NCBI GenBank assembly: GCA_026874595.1
Contig: CM049315.1
Location: 72,149,416-72,213,415 of the forward strand
Source: Sipunculus nudus
Lineage: Eukaryota > Annelida > Sipuncula > Golfingiida > Sipunculidae
Direction: 5' to 3'
Length of the DNA stretch: 64,000 bases
Part shown: positions 1-12,821 of the stretch, one piece after another
Numbering within the stretch: position 1 is the stretch's first letter
How the letters are laid out: each line of letters begins with the position of its first letter
Translations under genes and position numbers: made by a program
The notes under the pieces: model-generated
Told to the model about the DNA's origin: nothing
Databases searched by the model: none
What the model saw: only the letters and a program-made list of their open reading frames with translations

Positions 1-819
1 ACGTGATTCGTCGGGAACTGGGTCAGCGAAGGATTTAAAGCATCGGCTCGACAAGGTCAATCAGAGCTGTTTTGCCCCCCGCCCCCTACGAACTGAGCCA
101 CAAATCGCCATATTTACCGAATTTGCATTCAGTTTCTGTAATCTGTGAAGACTTCAGGTTCAGTAGGTTTGTATAGTAAATATAACTTTGCATAAATTCT
201 TTGATTTTTAGATTTCATTTCATTGTTTCGACCTGAAATCACTTGTTTAGAAATATTGCGACATATTTTTAAGGGAGTGTAATCTGTAAAACTTCCACAG
301 AGATGGGTTGTACTGTAAAATTTTGTGAAACAGATGCCAGTCCACGGTGAGCGATAATACAAGAATAGTATACATATTGGAAGGGGGGATGTTTAGGCTG
401 TCTCGGTTCTATAGAATTTCAGTATCCAATACCCAGCACAAGCAAGATCGGGGTTTTGTACATATCCCATTAGCCATGGGCCCTGTTTACAAGAAATCAT
501 TTTAATATGTTCTTTAAAAATATGCTGGCGTATCATACAGCTAATTTGAATTAGAAGTTTAAAAGAATGTTTCGTATCATTTATTTCATCCTATGAATGT
601 AAAATTATCATCTAGGGTATCTTTGAAATAAGTCAAAAAGGCCTGAATTGTCATTAAGCAGGTATTGCTAGATTTTGAAAAAAAAAGATAAATACCTCAG
701 ATTCGATGCCTCTTTGACCAGATCTCTGTCAGTTAGGGCTCAATTGCATCTGATAAAATATTGTCAGTATTTCATTAACAAAAATATGTTTAACATGAAA
801 GAACACAGCTTAAATAAAT
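1..819. other. No recognisable gene
   Basis: AT-rich sequence with one short C-rich run near 75-87. Reading frames are short and lack protein-like composition or splice context on either strand. I see no repeat family that recurs elsewhere in the window. Confidence 0.4.
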
Positions 820-2813
820 TTTCGGTATATCATTTTGTTTATCATAGGCACTGCATATTTTGATCTTATCCTCACTAATGTCCGCATACAAGTATGCATC
901 AGGGTAAAAGTTGTCACTTCAGGACATTTTATTTGCAGACTTACTGTAACCATAACGCATCTTTCCATTCTAATTTACCGAATGCTAGGTGTCCTTACCC
1001 AGAGAATGCTTGTGAAAGAAAAATTGCCAATTTTTGTTTCGCTAAAATCACATATTTCACGAATTCATAAAGGAGAAAATTCAAAGCAATATGTTGAATC
1101 TTGGAGTGTACAATTATGTTGTAAGTTTAACATGTATTAAGCTGTACATTTTTAGGAAGCAAGGTGGATTGCCTATTCAAAAAATGTAACAAAGACTTTG
1201 ATAAAGTGTCCTTCTTTACTTTCCCATTTAAGCAGATATGAATTATCAGGAGAAGGGTAATTTCATGTCAGATGAAGACATTGAAAATGCTTTGATGACA
1301 AAAGTAGCAACATTTCTGCTGTCCCTCCAAAACAAACACAATATGTCAGTTAGTGTTATACATATGACTTTGGAAGAAATCAATTCCCTCCATGAAGTAC
1401 AAACGAACTACAAGAAAGGTCAACTGAAAGATAGGCTAGATCAAACTGGCCTCTCAGCTGACTGCATCCAACAAATCATAAAACGGTATGAGTATGACAG
1501 TCTAAAAAAAGTTGTTTTATCAGGTACCTAAAGGTCAAGAAAAAATAGAGAGAAATATTATAAGGATCAATTTATTTTCTGTCAAACCATTACCTCACAA
1601 GCCTAAACATAGAACAGGTGATAAAACAGCCAGTGTGTCAGTACGTACCAATCAAAGCGCCCCTTCAGGCTTTGTTTTTGAATAGAAACATAAAGCACTA
1701 CTTTGAATTCCTTACAGATTTTACAGATGGCCGAGTCTTTAAAGAAGTTTGTTTCTTAAAAAAAAAAAATGCTTTGACGCTACTTTTGTATCAAGATTCC
1801 TTTGATGTACTTCATCCAAGGGGTTTGCAACGAAAAAACTTTGGCAAAATAATCACCCTAGGTAATATATGTCCTCCTGTGAGAACTATGTCATATGTTC
1901 TTTAATGTAAAGAAAGTGACTTAAAATTATTGTCAGAAAGAGATAATGGCTCCCATGATGAAAGACCTGGTTGACCTTGAAGTTAATAGTGTATAGGGAG
2001 TTTTGGTAACCACAAATGCACAGTTTCCTTTGTACTTGGGGACAACTTGGGTAGTAATATGTTAGGTGGTTATGTGGAAAACTTCAGTTCTGTATCCCTC
2101 TGCTGCAGATATTGTCTAATTAGACTCTCGTTTGTCTTGCAGTACAGTTTTTAGTTTTGATTCGTTTTCTACCACTTTTGATCCAGGGTAAAATTGGTAT
2201 CATGACAAGGTTTTGTATATGCTACTTTTGTTAAGAAAATGATTGTTGAACTGATTTGTGCCGCAATTATTGCCAAAGGTCCGGTTGCCATAATACCAGA
2301 TTACATTCAAGAATATATTGGAATGAGACTTGCGCTTTTCCCTCGTGTTAGCTTGCAAGCCAAACACCATTTCCTGACTCACTATCCTGTGCTGACCACA
2401 AAATGTGGACAACTCATAGTTGTGGATAATGCGTTTTGAAAGTAAGCACTCATATATCAAGAGAAGTGCACAGTCGGCGCAATACTATATCAATATAACA
2501 AAATAACAAACAGAAAAGCACCAACTGCTGCAAGCCTTGTACAGTGCAGGGTCTTTGTTCAGACCACTAATTCCATATCAGACCTCTATAACTTATAATG
2601 CTGATTTGTATGGCTGTATATAAGTTCAAAGCATTACATATTAGCTGTGGAACTGTTTTGTAAAAACGCGCTGAAAAAAATCGCGCTAGTGTAAATCAGG
2701 TTTACCTTTTCCACGCAGGCGGGAATGCAGTCTGTTTCAGGTCCAGCATAGGCCTATATCATGCATGGCGACAAATCATACTTAACTGCTGCTCTGCTTG
2801 TCTCTAATGCATG

Positions 2814-2856
<43 letters not shown>

Positions 2857-3510
2857 TATATATATATATAAACATATATATGTGCGGCGGGGTGTTAAAT
2901 ATCCGACTGCGGTATATCTTCTCTTATATAGCCTATATACGACCCCATCACGCCTGTCAATAGCACACTACCATAATAAAAACTGAACGTTCCTGCAAAT
3001 ATAACGAAAATTTAAATGTATACATGCATAAAGTGAACTGTACATAACAGATTCATGCTCGACATGTTGCAGGGAAGGCTTTGGGAGGGTAATCACTTGT
3101 GGAAACACGTAACGCGAAGGGGGAATTCCGCACGTTTTTATGCGCAAATAGAAAAGCTCAATTCAGCGCGATTTTTTTTTCAGGGCGCCTTATTGTTCAT
3201 GGTATCCATCATTACACAGTTCAGATGCACAGGGATGGAATATTCAACTTATTTGTTGGAAAAATATGACGGCTTTCCTTAATCAGAAATCTGACATTTT
3301 ATTTATTGTACAGTTGAAGGGATCACAGAGATCAACAACTGGATTGCATGATATTTTTTTTATTTTGATTGTTAAAAAAACTGATGGTATTCCATTCAGG
3401 GAGTTGCTTCATTATTGTTCCTTTAGAATATACCGATTTGGTGCCAGTGCATTTGTGGTCCCTAAGCACGCTGTTGTTGAGAAAAAAACTACTTGCAGGT
3501 AAGCGTTTTC
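820..3510 (+). pseudogene. Broken relic of a large zinc-finger-containing protein of a multicopy, possibly transposon-linked family
   Basis: A chain of plus-strand reading-frame pieces reads as one decayed protein. In order: a C2H2-like piece around 1020-1075 (SLKSHISRIHKGE), a second finger around 1166-1210 (VDCLFKKCNKDFDKVS), an acidic/helical block at 1238-1531, a block at 1618-1905 containing LLYQDSFDVLHPRG and a TLGNICPP motif, a piece near 2010-2110 (FVLGDNLGSNMLGGYVENF, then CCRYCLI), a piece at 2239-2439 (SLQAKHHFLTHYP) that continues in another frame as MRFESKHSYIKR, and a tail at 3190-3500. Frames change several times and stops interrupt, for example between the second finger and the 1238 block. 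From memory this order matches a family of large uncharacterised proteins found in many copies in fish and invertebrate genomes; I cannot name it. The absence of convincing introns suggests a retrocopy or transposon passenger. It is not expressed as one protein. Confidence 0.55.
2815..2880. repeat. (TA)n microsatellite
   Basis: Alternating AT dinucleotides interrupted by a few substitutions. It lies inside the span of the zinc-finger relic and produces meaningless YIYIYI reading frames. Confidence 0.9.
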
Positions 3511-3602
3511 TATGTTTATCCAAATAAAGATTTAAATATATTTAGTACATTGTCATGGTCAGAGAAACCTTCGCAATCTGCTTAATTTGCGTAATCTGCA
3601 AT

Positions 3603-3667
3603 TTTAGCCCAGCTGACTATAAATCATCTGAGCTATAGTTATGGTCCTTTGTCCGTCGGCCAACCGT
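3603..3667 (-). repeat. Dispersed repeat, copy 1
   Basis: The minus strand here reads GACGGACAAAGG, then CAGATGATTTATAG, then CAGCTGGGCTAA. The same order of words appears on the plus strand at 11710-11778, so this is a short dispersed repeat, perhaps the tail of a larger element. Confidence 0.5.
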
Positions 3668-4674
3668 TAATAAGGCACGTTTTGAAACCGTTAGACTTAC
3701 GAATCTAACATTCAACATTTGAACTGTATTTTCTTAATTGTAAAGCTATTTTCATTCCAATGTACCAAACATTGCTTTTGACAACAATTCAATTACTAAT
3801 TCCAAGTTTATGTAGCATGTTAAAGAAAATAATGTCCTTTTAAATAATTTTAACATATTAAAATATAATGTAACCAATTATTATGCATAAAATGATAATA
3901 TATAAGCCGAATATTTGATAAATAATGGCACAACTTAGAATCATGAACTCTGAATTAAATTTTATTTTCAGATATTGTTTTGTTATCAGATATGTTTTCT
4001 TTGTGGTAAATATAAATACATTTGATGCACATTGTGGTGTTATCTGACAAAATTAGGGATGTATGATGATGCAATTTAGAATTTTTAATCAACTTTTGTG
4101 TAGAATTATTAATTAATTATTAGTGTTCTATAACTCTCAGGCCCATCATTTTTTTTCCTTATTGTATTTTTAAATAGTTTCAGGTCACAATTTCGTGCAT
4201 TTTTACAGTGCTGTATCTACTTATCTGATTTATTTTTTTGCTCATTTGAATAGGAAAATTATTTTTATAGCATTATATTTCCGTTAATAAAAGAATAATA
4301 TATATTATTATTATTTAGCTAATCTCAAATTTCTTCCTTATTTTATAATTTACAGGGGTACATAAATTTCCTGTGGAGTGGTTTCTCTTACACATATTAT
4401 ACTGTCATTATATAGCTCAAATACTGATACATGACACTTGACATTGGATCATGAGAGGCACCTTCATCTTTGATATAGTTCGTTAAAGTGGAAAGTATTA
4501 GTTTGGAAAACATATATTTAGCATTTGAAAGCACGTCCATTTGCTCTAAACTTTTCAAGTGCTAATTTATATAAAAAAAGAAAAAAGTATATTTTGCATT
4601 TGCTAAAATAAAAAAAATCAGCTATATCTTGCATTTGCAAAAATTTACAAAAAATCAGCTGAGCGCCGTGACCC
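3668..4674. other. AT-rich spacer without a recognisable gene
   Basis: Strongly AT-rich, with many stops in all frames and T/A runs. No protein-like frame, tRNA-like box pair or element end was seen. Confidence 0.45.
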
Positions 4675-5062
4675 ATGTGTCCTTTGTTTGTATTTTCCTC
4701 CGCCCTTTCCAAAGTGTATGATTGGGGGGGGGGGTACATTGCAACATACAATATTAATTTATATAGGTATTATAATAGGTCCATGGTTAGTCCCTGGGCA
4801 CTGGTGAAGCTTGAAGATAATATGAAACCTTTAAGCGTAACTCATTGGAATGGTGTATTCTGTTCTTCTTTTGTTATGCCCCTCCCTCTATAACTATATG
4901 ATCGGGGGTATCAACATTAAATTATACAGGTTCTTGGTTGGGCACTGGCTAGGCATAATGTTAATATAAAACCCATGAGTTTTACTTTTATCAATGATTA
5001 ATATTAGCAAAAATATCGTCAACATTTACAAAATCGTTAATTTAGGGGGGGGGGGCTGCCTA
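4675..5062. repeat. Diverged two-unit tandem duplication
   Basis: Two units of roughly 200 bases share an ordered set of words: a TTTGTTTGTATTTTCC-like start, then a T-ATGAT-oligoG stretch (4724-4735 and about 4899-4908), then GG.TAGTCCCTGGGCACTGG.(A)GGC (4789-4809 and 4932-4955). A further oligo-G run at 5045-5055 follows. The copies are too diverged to align without a program. Confidence 0.4.
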
Positions 5063-5247
5063 TACAAATGATTGCATCCTATCCTGCTTGGAGTTAGAAA
5101 TTTATCAATTATGTTGCTATTTCTTAAGTGTCAGATTTATTTAAATATTTTATAAGAGGATTGTTGTAAAATGTTATAATTTTAGAATGCCTAAGGTTTC
5201 AGACAAGGTCAACATTTTTTTATCAATTGCACTGACTGTTTTTGCAG

Positions 5248-5342
5248 ATGTGTTAGCAGAATTGCTGGACAACTTGGTAGATTATGAAATGATAGGCATG
5301 TCAGACCTACAGTTTCCTGAGCCCGAGAAAGGTCTGACTTGA
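5248..5342 (+). CDS. Candidate terminal coding exon of an unidentified gene
   Basis: A pyrimidine-rich tract ending in TTTTTGCAG (to 5247) is followed by an open frame of 30 codons ending in TGA at 5340-5342. It reads VLAELLDNLVDYEMIGMSDL and then QFPEPEKGLT. The composition is protein-like and the acceptor is good, so this could be the last exon of a plus-strand gene, or one more scrap of the relic upstream. I do not recognise the peptide and found no matching donor exon. Chance remains quite possible at this length. Confidence 0.25.
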
Positions 5343-7640
5343 ATCTTGAACTTGTTGAGCCTTATAGAGAAGGCATACAAACGGAGGGCTTACTGATCAG
5401 ATTCTTGTCATTTGATGTTTAAATAGCTTTTAAAAAGCTAAAATAATTTTAAATAGCTTATTTAACAAATCACTGCAGTAAAACTACTGTTAAAACCTTT
5501 TAATCAACGGCTAATTTTAGCAATTTCATGGGATGTGGGAATCTGGACGCCTTTTAAATTAGAAATGTTTTTCGATTCCCAAGGATGTTACGTAGAGTTA
5601 AAAACTCCTATAAACAAACGTATAAACAAACTGATACCAAAGACCTTATGAATTGAGACTGAATTACTATTAAAACCAAAATACAAGTCGCGTCCAAATT
5701 AAAGGATTTTTAGTATACTTATGATAAATTCTTTTTTTAATTGCTACCTCTTACAAAATCACAACTCCATTAAAATTGGCATATATCCAATTCCTGGTTT
5801 TTTAATTGATATGGAAAGAGTAAGTGATACAATGCAAAAACATTATTTTGCATATTTCTGTTTGGTGAAGGATAATACTGTAAAATGAGAATTTTAACAT
5901 TTATAATTAAATTTAGCTCAATGAGCAATTTTACTTCATTCGCTGAAATTAATCTTCACTAACAATGTTTTTCTTAAATAACTTACAGCCTCTCTTGTCT
6001 GATCATAAGTTTAATGGTCTCTGGTACATCTCACGGTACATAATTTGGTCTTTTAATTTTGTCCAATACCAATATGCGATTAAATGAAGAAATAAACGTT
6101 TAGCCTGTATCACGGTCGAATCATATATTTAGACCTCTAAATGCATATATGTATATTCTGCTGTTCAAAACACTCCAGGGACTCAATCCCCTGTACTGTC
6201 CAGCAACCTGGAACCTCGCCAGCCCTGGATTAGACAGCTCAAGCAAGTCATGATATAGAAGGTCCTTCACCTCTTGCCAAAGCTAGCTGTAGAAACTCTA
6301 AACCCTACAAAAGAGTTGATCAGAGCTGGGTAAAAAGGTTTGAGGTTCCTTGGAAGAGACTGCCTGCCTCAGTCCTGACACATTGCAAGAATGGCACTGC
6401 ATTAGTAGAAACGTTTAGTGTACAGGGAAATAGCTATCTATGATGATAAGCTTGGAAAGACAAAATATGCTCAAAATAAGATTGCCAAGTACCCTGAGAC
6501 ATTTAGGGACATTCAGCAAATCGTTTCCGTGGAAGGTTTGAAAACCAAAATCGGTCTTTAGTGAACTCATACCACAGAAACTGCTTATGGAAGAGAATGA
6601 TCAAGATGGAGAACATGTAGCAAGAGGAAACCAGCATCCGTCCTCCAGCGAGATCCCTAAGGATGTGTAAGGTGGCATGCTGGCCTTCCTCCGGGAAAAA
6701 CTGCATAGTCACAAGTAGAGGAACGCCTGTGGCTCCTACGTAAGTACAGCAAAGAAGAGAGAGACATAAATCAAGTCACTGAATACATGACTGCCACTTA
6801 TATCACCCAGAGGTATGATTTTAACAGGGGTGTGCATCTTGCAGAGTAGAGGTCCAACTGGCCCTTCTTGTTTGAGCCATCCTATCTGCTGGCTCACTTT
6901 GAGAGGCTTATGGATTTCAGCCTATTTGACCGTATGGATTTTAATGTAAACGCAAAAGCAGAGCATCCTGAAGTTTATGCAAGAGGCAGGACCAACAGTC
7001 TCTGCAGCAGCATGTGAGTTAGAAATGATGGCACCGATGTTTGGCACGGAGGAGCCGAAAAAATATGGGACAATCCTGTTGCTTCTTTTTTCTTTAAAGA
7101 AAACACAGATGATCTTCTAAGAAATGCTAGGACGAATCTTTATTAGCATCTGTGGAATTTTGTACACTGAGCTTTTTTCATCATACCAAGCAAGCAAGAC
7201 AAATATTTAGAATTTTTACTGTAAATTGCATCTTTATCTGACACTGCATGGAAATTTGGTTTGACTTTCATCTGGAAAGATGTGTGTGTGTGTGTGGGGG
7301 GGGGGGGGGGGTTATTAGAAGAGGTGTTTTTTTACGTCGTACTTCTACTAATCTTGCTCCCTCTAATAAACACGCCCCTCATTTCACCATATACATGTTT
7401 ATGTGGCTGTGAAAAAAAGCCATGCATAGAAAGCTGAAATTTAAAATAATCGGCCTCTTATCTCTCTAGCTGGGCCTTGCGCATGATTTTAAAATAGTAT
7501 GGTATGCATGTTAGACATTATAGGCAGTTGATGCACAATAAATATTTTTATATCTTATCCAGGATGGCCACCTTGCGACAAGATGAAATGTGCATTTTGG
7601 GGCTGTATGTCTTTTGAGTTGTGTTATATGAGCTTCTACT
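5343..7640. other. No clear gene; weak coding-like scraps at 6300-6440 and 6850-7016
   Basis: Two plus-strand stretches have protein-like composition. Around 6320-6440 a frame reads SWVKRFEVPWKRLPASVL, and at 6849-7016 a 55-codon frame between stops includes SNWPFLFEPSYLLAHFERL. Both are flanked by stops and frame changes. They could be decayed retroelement or gene fragments; I cannot assign them. A (TG)n/(G)n run lies at 7280-7311. Confidence 0.25.
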
Positions 7641-7654
7641 AATGAATTTTCCTT

Positions 7655-9230
7655 TATACAACAACAACGTTTTATTGTAGAAAGGCCTCATGGCCCAAGG
7701 TATAAATAACATAAGTAACATATAAATATACACAAGTTTGCTATCGCTTTGTTCCAATATGTGTTAAATCATGTTAAAAGATATACATGTAGTAGAAAAG
7801 AAGAACTGATATACACAAAGTTAAATATATATATTTACCATTTTCAATTATACATTACTTACAGTATTCAGTGAATTTATTAATTAAAGTACTACTTTAT
7901 GGTATATTATTTTCTTAAATGTTTCCTGTCTTACTCTGTTTACTTGAAATAAAAATACACCTAAATTATATAGTATCCTGTGATTCTGTGTTCTCAAAAT
8001 CTGGATATGCCCATATTTTTTTTTGTTAAAAATTCTGTATAAATGTTAGAATTTGATTTCTTTAATCTTTATATCTGGAACACTTGAAAAGAAAGTGGGC
8101 CTCATCTTCTATTTCATCATTCTCACAAAATTTACAATCTCATATTTACTGGTATATTACTTCTTCTGCCTACTTCAATGTCAAAATCATGGTTCATGGT
8201 CGAAATTTTGCTAACCCTGTCTATAGATGTATGGGATATTATTTAAGTATCGTTCTGGTTCAATGCCTGATTTTACTTCACTATATATAATGAATTTGGA
8301 TTTTTTTCTTTATTTCAGATAACATCTCTAGCTGTCCGATATCCTTGACTCTTTGTAAAAACATATCAATGAAAAAAAATTTTTCATCACCAACTCCCTG
8401 TTCTAACCATGCATGACCAAACCAATACCTATCAAAAAATGCTTAATATAACCTGGCCATTTCGGCACACTCTGTTCATTTAACCGTTTAAAGGCATTAT
8501 AACAAATAAAGGGATTTATAGAATTTCCCATATTCAGTATTCGTAACCAATATTTTAGACATCTCTTAAAGTACGTACAATGCATAGGATATCTACCACA
8601 TTCAAGCAATACAACTGTATCAAATGTGCTTCTGCTAACACAAATCATTTCTTTACAAAACCTTGATTGCACATTATCTATAATTGGTCTTGATAAGAAT
8701 CCCCAAATTTCAGATCCATATAATAATGCTGGTGCTACAACTTTATCAAATATATTCATTATGATATCAGGAGATATTTTACCACATTTAGATTAACATT
8801 TTTAACCATATTCAGACCCTTCTGTGCCTAAAGTGTTAATAATTTCAGACGAGGATTCCACGACTATGTTGAAGAAAATATTTTTCCCAGATACATATAT
8901 GGTTCACATTATTTAAGTGTTTTCCTTTGAAATACCATTTTCATTCTGTTTAAGTATACCTACCCTCTTAAATACTACAGCTTCTGTTTTTTTCTGCATT
9001 TACTAGCATGCATACTCCAATGGTTACAAGAAAATGCTGATATGTTCATTATATTTTGTACGCGACCAACCGAGTCGCATACAATACATATATCATCTGA
9101 AAAGCTAGAATATTTATATCTTAGGATTCTTGTGACATTTGAATTCCTGGTAATGTTGCTTCTTTAATCATTGCTAAGAACTGGTTAAGATATAATATAA
9201 ATCGTCCTTGACGAGGTAATACTTACTATG
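7655..9230 (-). mobile_element. LINE (non-LTR retrotransposon) relic, 3' half of the reverse-transcriptase ORF
   Basis: Minus-strand pieces line up in the order of a LINE ORF2 C-terminal half. First a fragment near 9225-9120 (LNQFLAMIKEATLPGIQ), then a degenerate catalytic motif near 9100 reading FSDDICIVCDSVGR where YADD is expected. A long open piece at 8759-8403 contains LLYGSEIWGF and CKEMICVSRST. Then comes a C-terminal zinc-knuckle-like piece at 8136-8080 (CKFCENDEIEDEAHFLFKC). The element appears to end near 7655-7670 in a GTTGTTGTTG tail. Stops and frameshifts interrupt it and the 5' part is missing, so it is a dead, 5'-truncated insertion. Clade assignment needs a database search. 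Confidence 0.75.
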
Positions 9231-11704
9231 TGCTTAAAGGGTACTTTTGAGTAAAAGGCATTAAAGTGTTTGCTAGTTTGAGAGGACATATTGCACATTT
9301 AATTTAATTATATTTTCGAGGCAAAGGAAAGGTATTTTATTGCAAATTTGGCCAGCAGCTGTGTATATATTGCACATAGAAGATATTACCTGTCGATAGA
9401 TAGCACCTAGTTGCAATTGCAACCTATATTAGGGCTACTTTATTATACAAAACAAATTGATATATCCCCAAATATTATGGCAAAAGATGATAAACTAATT
9501 TACATGTATTACACTTTATTAACTGAGCGGAATGTCAATGGGTTTGATGACGTTTTACGAGAAATTATGGTTGAGTGTGCATGGGGTACTCATTTATCAT
9601 AAATAAACCTGTTAATGCATATTTTTTTACCACAGGTGCCACTTATCCTGCAATCAACGAGTAAAATACTTTTATTTATACGATTTTTGTTCCAAAATAA
9701 CACCCATATTACTTAACAACACAGATCAGACCTTACCAACATACAGAAAACAAACTCTCTTTAAATAGAAATAATTGTTTATTCGCTGTATGACTTATAT
9801 GTAAATAAATGCAAATAACATGACACGTGTGGACGAATGATGACTTTTGATATTAATTAAACCCAATACCTTTAAGACACCAACTTAAATGAGACATAAT
9901 GTAAAATACTGCTGAATGTAGCCTTGGGCGTAATTACGAGAAACTGTAAACAAAGATGTGTCTCCAAATTAATTTGTGGTTCGCAGTTCGTCTACTTTGT
10001 TTTACACATTAAAGAAAGTAAACTAATGTTGAAAGTAATAACTGACAGAGAAAAATGTGACAGTTTTATTCAAACAAAGTTGAATGAGTCCTAAGTTAAA
10101 ACTCTTTAACATAATTCTAATCTTTGTTAGTTCTGTCAAAAGTCTCTGTTACCCATGCATGGTCTTCAGTTTTGTGAGAAAGGCCACAGATGTGGTAAAT
10201 TTGACAAAGTCCCGATTATTTTTGCACCAGTGTTGCTGTCAAGCGTCAAACACTTCCTTTGTGATCATTCAGGAAATATAACTTGTATACTTAATAAATT
10301 TTAATGGGATTTAAGCGAATCTACAAATACATAGCTTAAACACTAGCAACAAGGTTGTTAATTCCTGGATTGGAAAGCAATGTCTTATACTATATCGTTG
10401 AATCCAACAAAAATAATTAAGAAATTTGATACTGTGCATAATTTAATCATTGAACAGATTATCATAAAATGGATGGTATTTCGAAGGGATTACACTCTTT
10501 AACTGTTGAAGGTGATGAACCTTCTCCCTTTTATTTTCAAATGCTGTTTATATAGAGCTGGGATTGAGACTGAGGAACTGTCTCTTGTTACTGAGGAGCG
10601 TTTTTGTGGCAGGTCTTCGTAATCCTTGGTATGTCGCAGTTTGTAAGCATCATGGCCACTTGGTTTGCGGATCAAGGCACGTGTGTCGGTGACAACACTG
10701 TCGCCAGCTTAATTTCCAGGTTCTAATGCTCTGAAAGTAAGGAACGAATTTTTTAGGTGTAAGGGGTGGACTTGTAAGTAGAGATCAAATTAAATACATA
10801 AAGTACTTTATGCATATACAGAATGAAATAATGCAGAAACCCAAAAGCAAGGATCTAGTAGGTGTCCCGTTTTGGGGAAGCCTTATAAAACAGGCTAATA
10901 GTTTCAGGGCATCATATTTGTTAACCAAAAAAAAACAGCAGCTATATAGGCAATGTACTGGTTTTAAATAAACTAAGGGCATGCAATTTCATAAATGTTA
11001 TTTGATTCTCATGGTTTATCGAGTGTTTGACTTTATTTATACTTTCAACTAAATATTATTTGCGATAGCTAGTTATCTTCCCATCGTTTCAATTGAATAC
11101 TCGTTCGCGGTAGTTAATTGCTATATCAAAGCAAAAAGCCTGTCCACTGGTGTCTGGTACAAGAGTAAAAGTCGCAAGGAGATTCTGGAATACAGGAATA
11201 GTTCCTTTGAAGGATCTATATAATTGTCACATATAGGCCAGTCTACCTCTCACGGCCTTTGATTTTTCAGGAAAAAACATGCTCTTAAGACTTGCTTGAT
11301 AAAGGAAAATCAGGTTGACAAAACCAGGAACTCAAGGGTGGCTATGCCTGAGCTTCAAACGTTGATGAACAACATATGGACAGGCTGCTTTAATTGCCTT
11401 TGGTATTTAAGAGCCAAAACAAATACTTTGATGAAAACAAAAAGCAGCAGGGTACAGAGTCAACTTTGAAGGAAGAAAATGTGTTCAGCCCGAAGTAAAG
11501 GATTTAGTCAATTATTTTCGGCGAATACGTTGAATACTTTGTGTTCTTTGGGAAGGTACGGCTTCATTAACAAAATTGTATTCCACCGGTCTCTGTTTAA
11601 CATCTTGGTCCAAGCGTTATGATTTGTGCCCTTCAAACTTTTGCAGTATTGAAATAATGTTTTGTCCTATAGATCATGAAATAAAGATTGATTTGAGCCA
11701 TATC
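9231..11704. other. Gene-poor AT-rich region
   Basis: No reading frame here has convincing composition or splice sites. A somewhat GC-richer stretch at 10560-10730 and another at 11130-11450 look like old coding or element debris but match nothing I recognise. Confidence 0.35.
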
Positions 11705-11778
11705 AACAGACAGACGGACGACGGACAAAGGGTGATCGCTCTAGATCAGATGACTTACAGAGCCAGCTGAGCTAATAA
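11705..11778 (+). repeat. Dispersed repeat, copy 2
   Basis: Contains GACGGACAAAGG, CAGATGACTTACAG and CCAGCTGAGCTAA in the same order as the minus strand of 3603-3667. Confidence 0.5.
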
Positions 11779-12730
11779 AACGATAAGCATGGCGGTGCCA
11801 TAATAGACCCAACACAAGGGAAAATAAAAATAAAACACTAATAAAAATTATTAAATATTAAAAGGAGAATAGTTTTTATTATCTACTGTGATCTTAATTA
11901 TCTGCATGATGATAATCATATAACTGGCTATATTTTAACAATTTCTTTGGAATTAATTAATCTCAACAAAGAAAACAAACGAAACGGTTTAATTTGCTTA
12001 GAATTGGCTACTGTAATTTTCTTGAATTGAAAGAAAAGAACGCGGAACGTGGATATGAAGATCCAAGATCAAGAAACTAACGTATACACAACCTGGTACG
12101 CTCTTCAGATCCAGCAAATAATTACCTTTTATTTATCCCACCGGATATGGCTTTATTTCGGTCATAATTTAAATGAAGATGGAGAAGAAACTTTATTTGG
12201 CAAAAAGTGAACTTGTTCCTACGCGCACATCACCAGACTGTAGTCGAAGAAGTACCTGGTGTCAATAATGAGTTCACAAAAAATATCGAAGTCAAATCTA
12301 GCTGTCTTTTTTACCAATATCAGTCTCTCGACCTGGCAGAGTGGCCGGTAATGACCAGGTAGATATAGCAGAAATATATTCACAGCTTTAAAAAAATTCA
12401 ACACCCGTTATCCCGACAAATCTCGAAAATACAAAGGTTTCTAGAAATATCTGCTATGTGTCATATCAAGCAGTGCAATATCTACTATGTGCAGCTCTAT
12501 ACACATAGATGGTGAAACTTTTACCTATAATACCTGTTATGTGCCATATAGGAGGTATTCATTACCATTGCTACATATAGCAGTTATTTTTAATTGAAAA
12601 TTACTGGGATCATGTAGATGTTAGACACTAGGTGGCACCACTGTTGTGTCCCTGACATCTCTTGTAAAGAATCTGAGCAAACCTCAATTTGACTTAAATT
12701 TGCACATTGGAGGTATTACCCCGGCATGGA

Positions 12731-12732
<2 letters not shown>
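11779..12732. other. No recognisable gene
   Basis: AT-rich. Around 12450-12600 short words such as CTGCTATGTG/CTACTATGTG and ACATATAG recur in both orientations, giving a loose internally repetitive stretch. Nothing codes convincingly. Confidence 0.35.

Positions 12733-12818
<86 letters not shown>
12733..12818. repeat. (TA)n microsatellite
   Basis: About 43 uninterrupted TA dinucleotides. Confidence 0.97.

Positions 12819-12821
<3 letters not shown>

Noticed and set aside
1121-1155. Tiny intron with GTAAGT and TTTTAG inside the zinc-finger relic
   Set aside because: At about 35 bases it is shorter than usual animal introns, and the surrounding frames are already broken.
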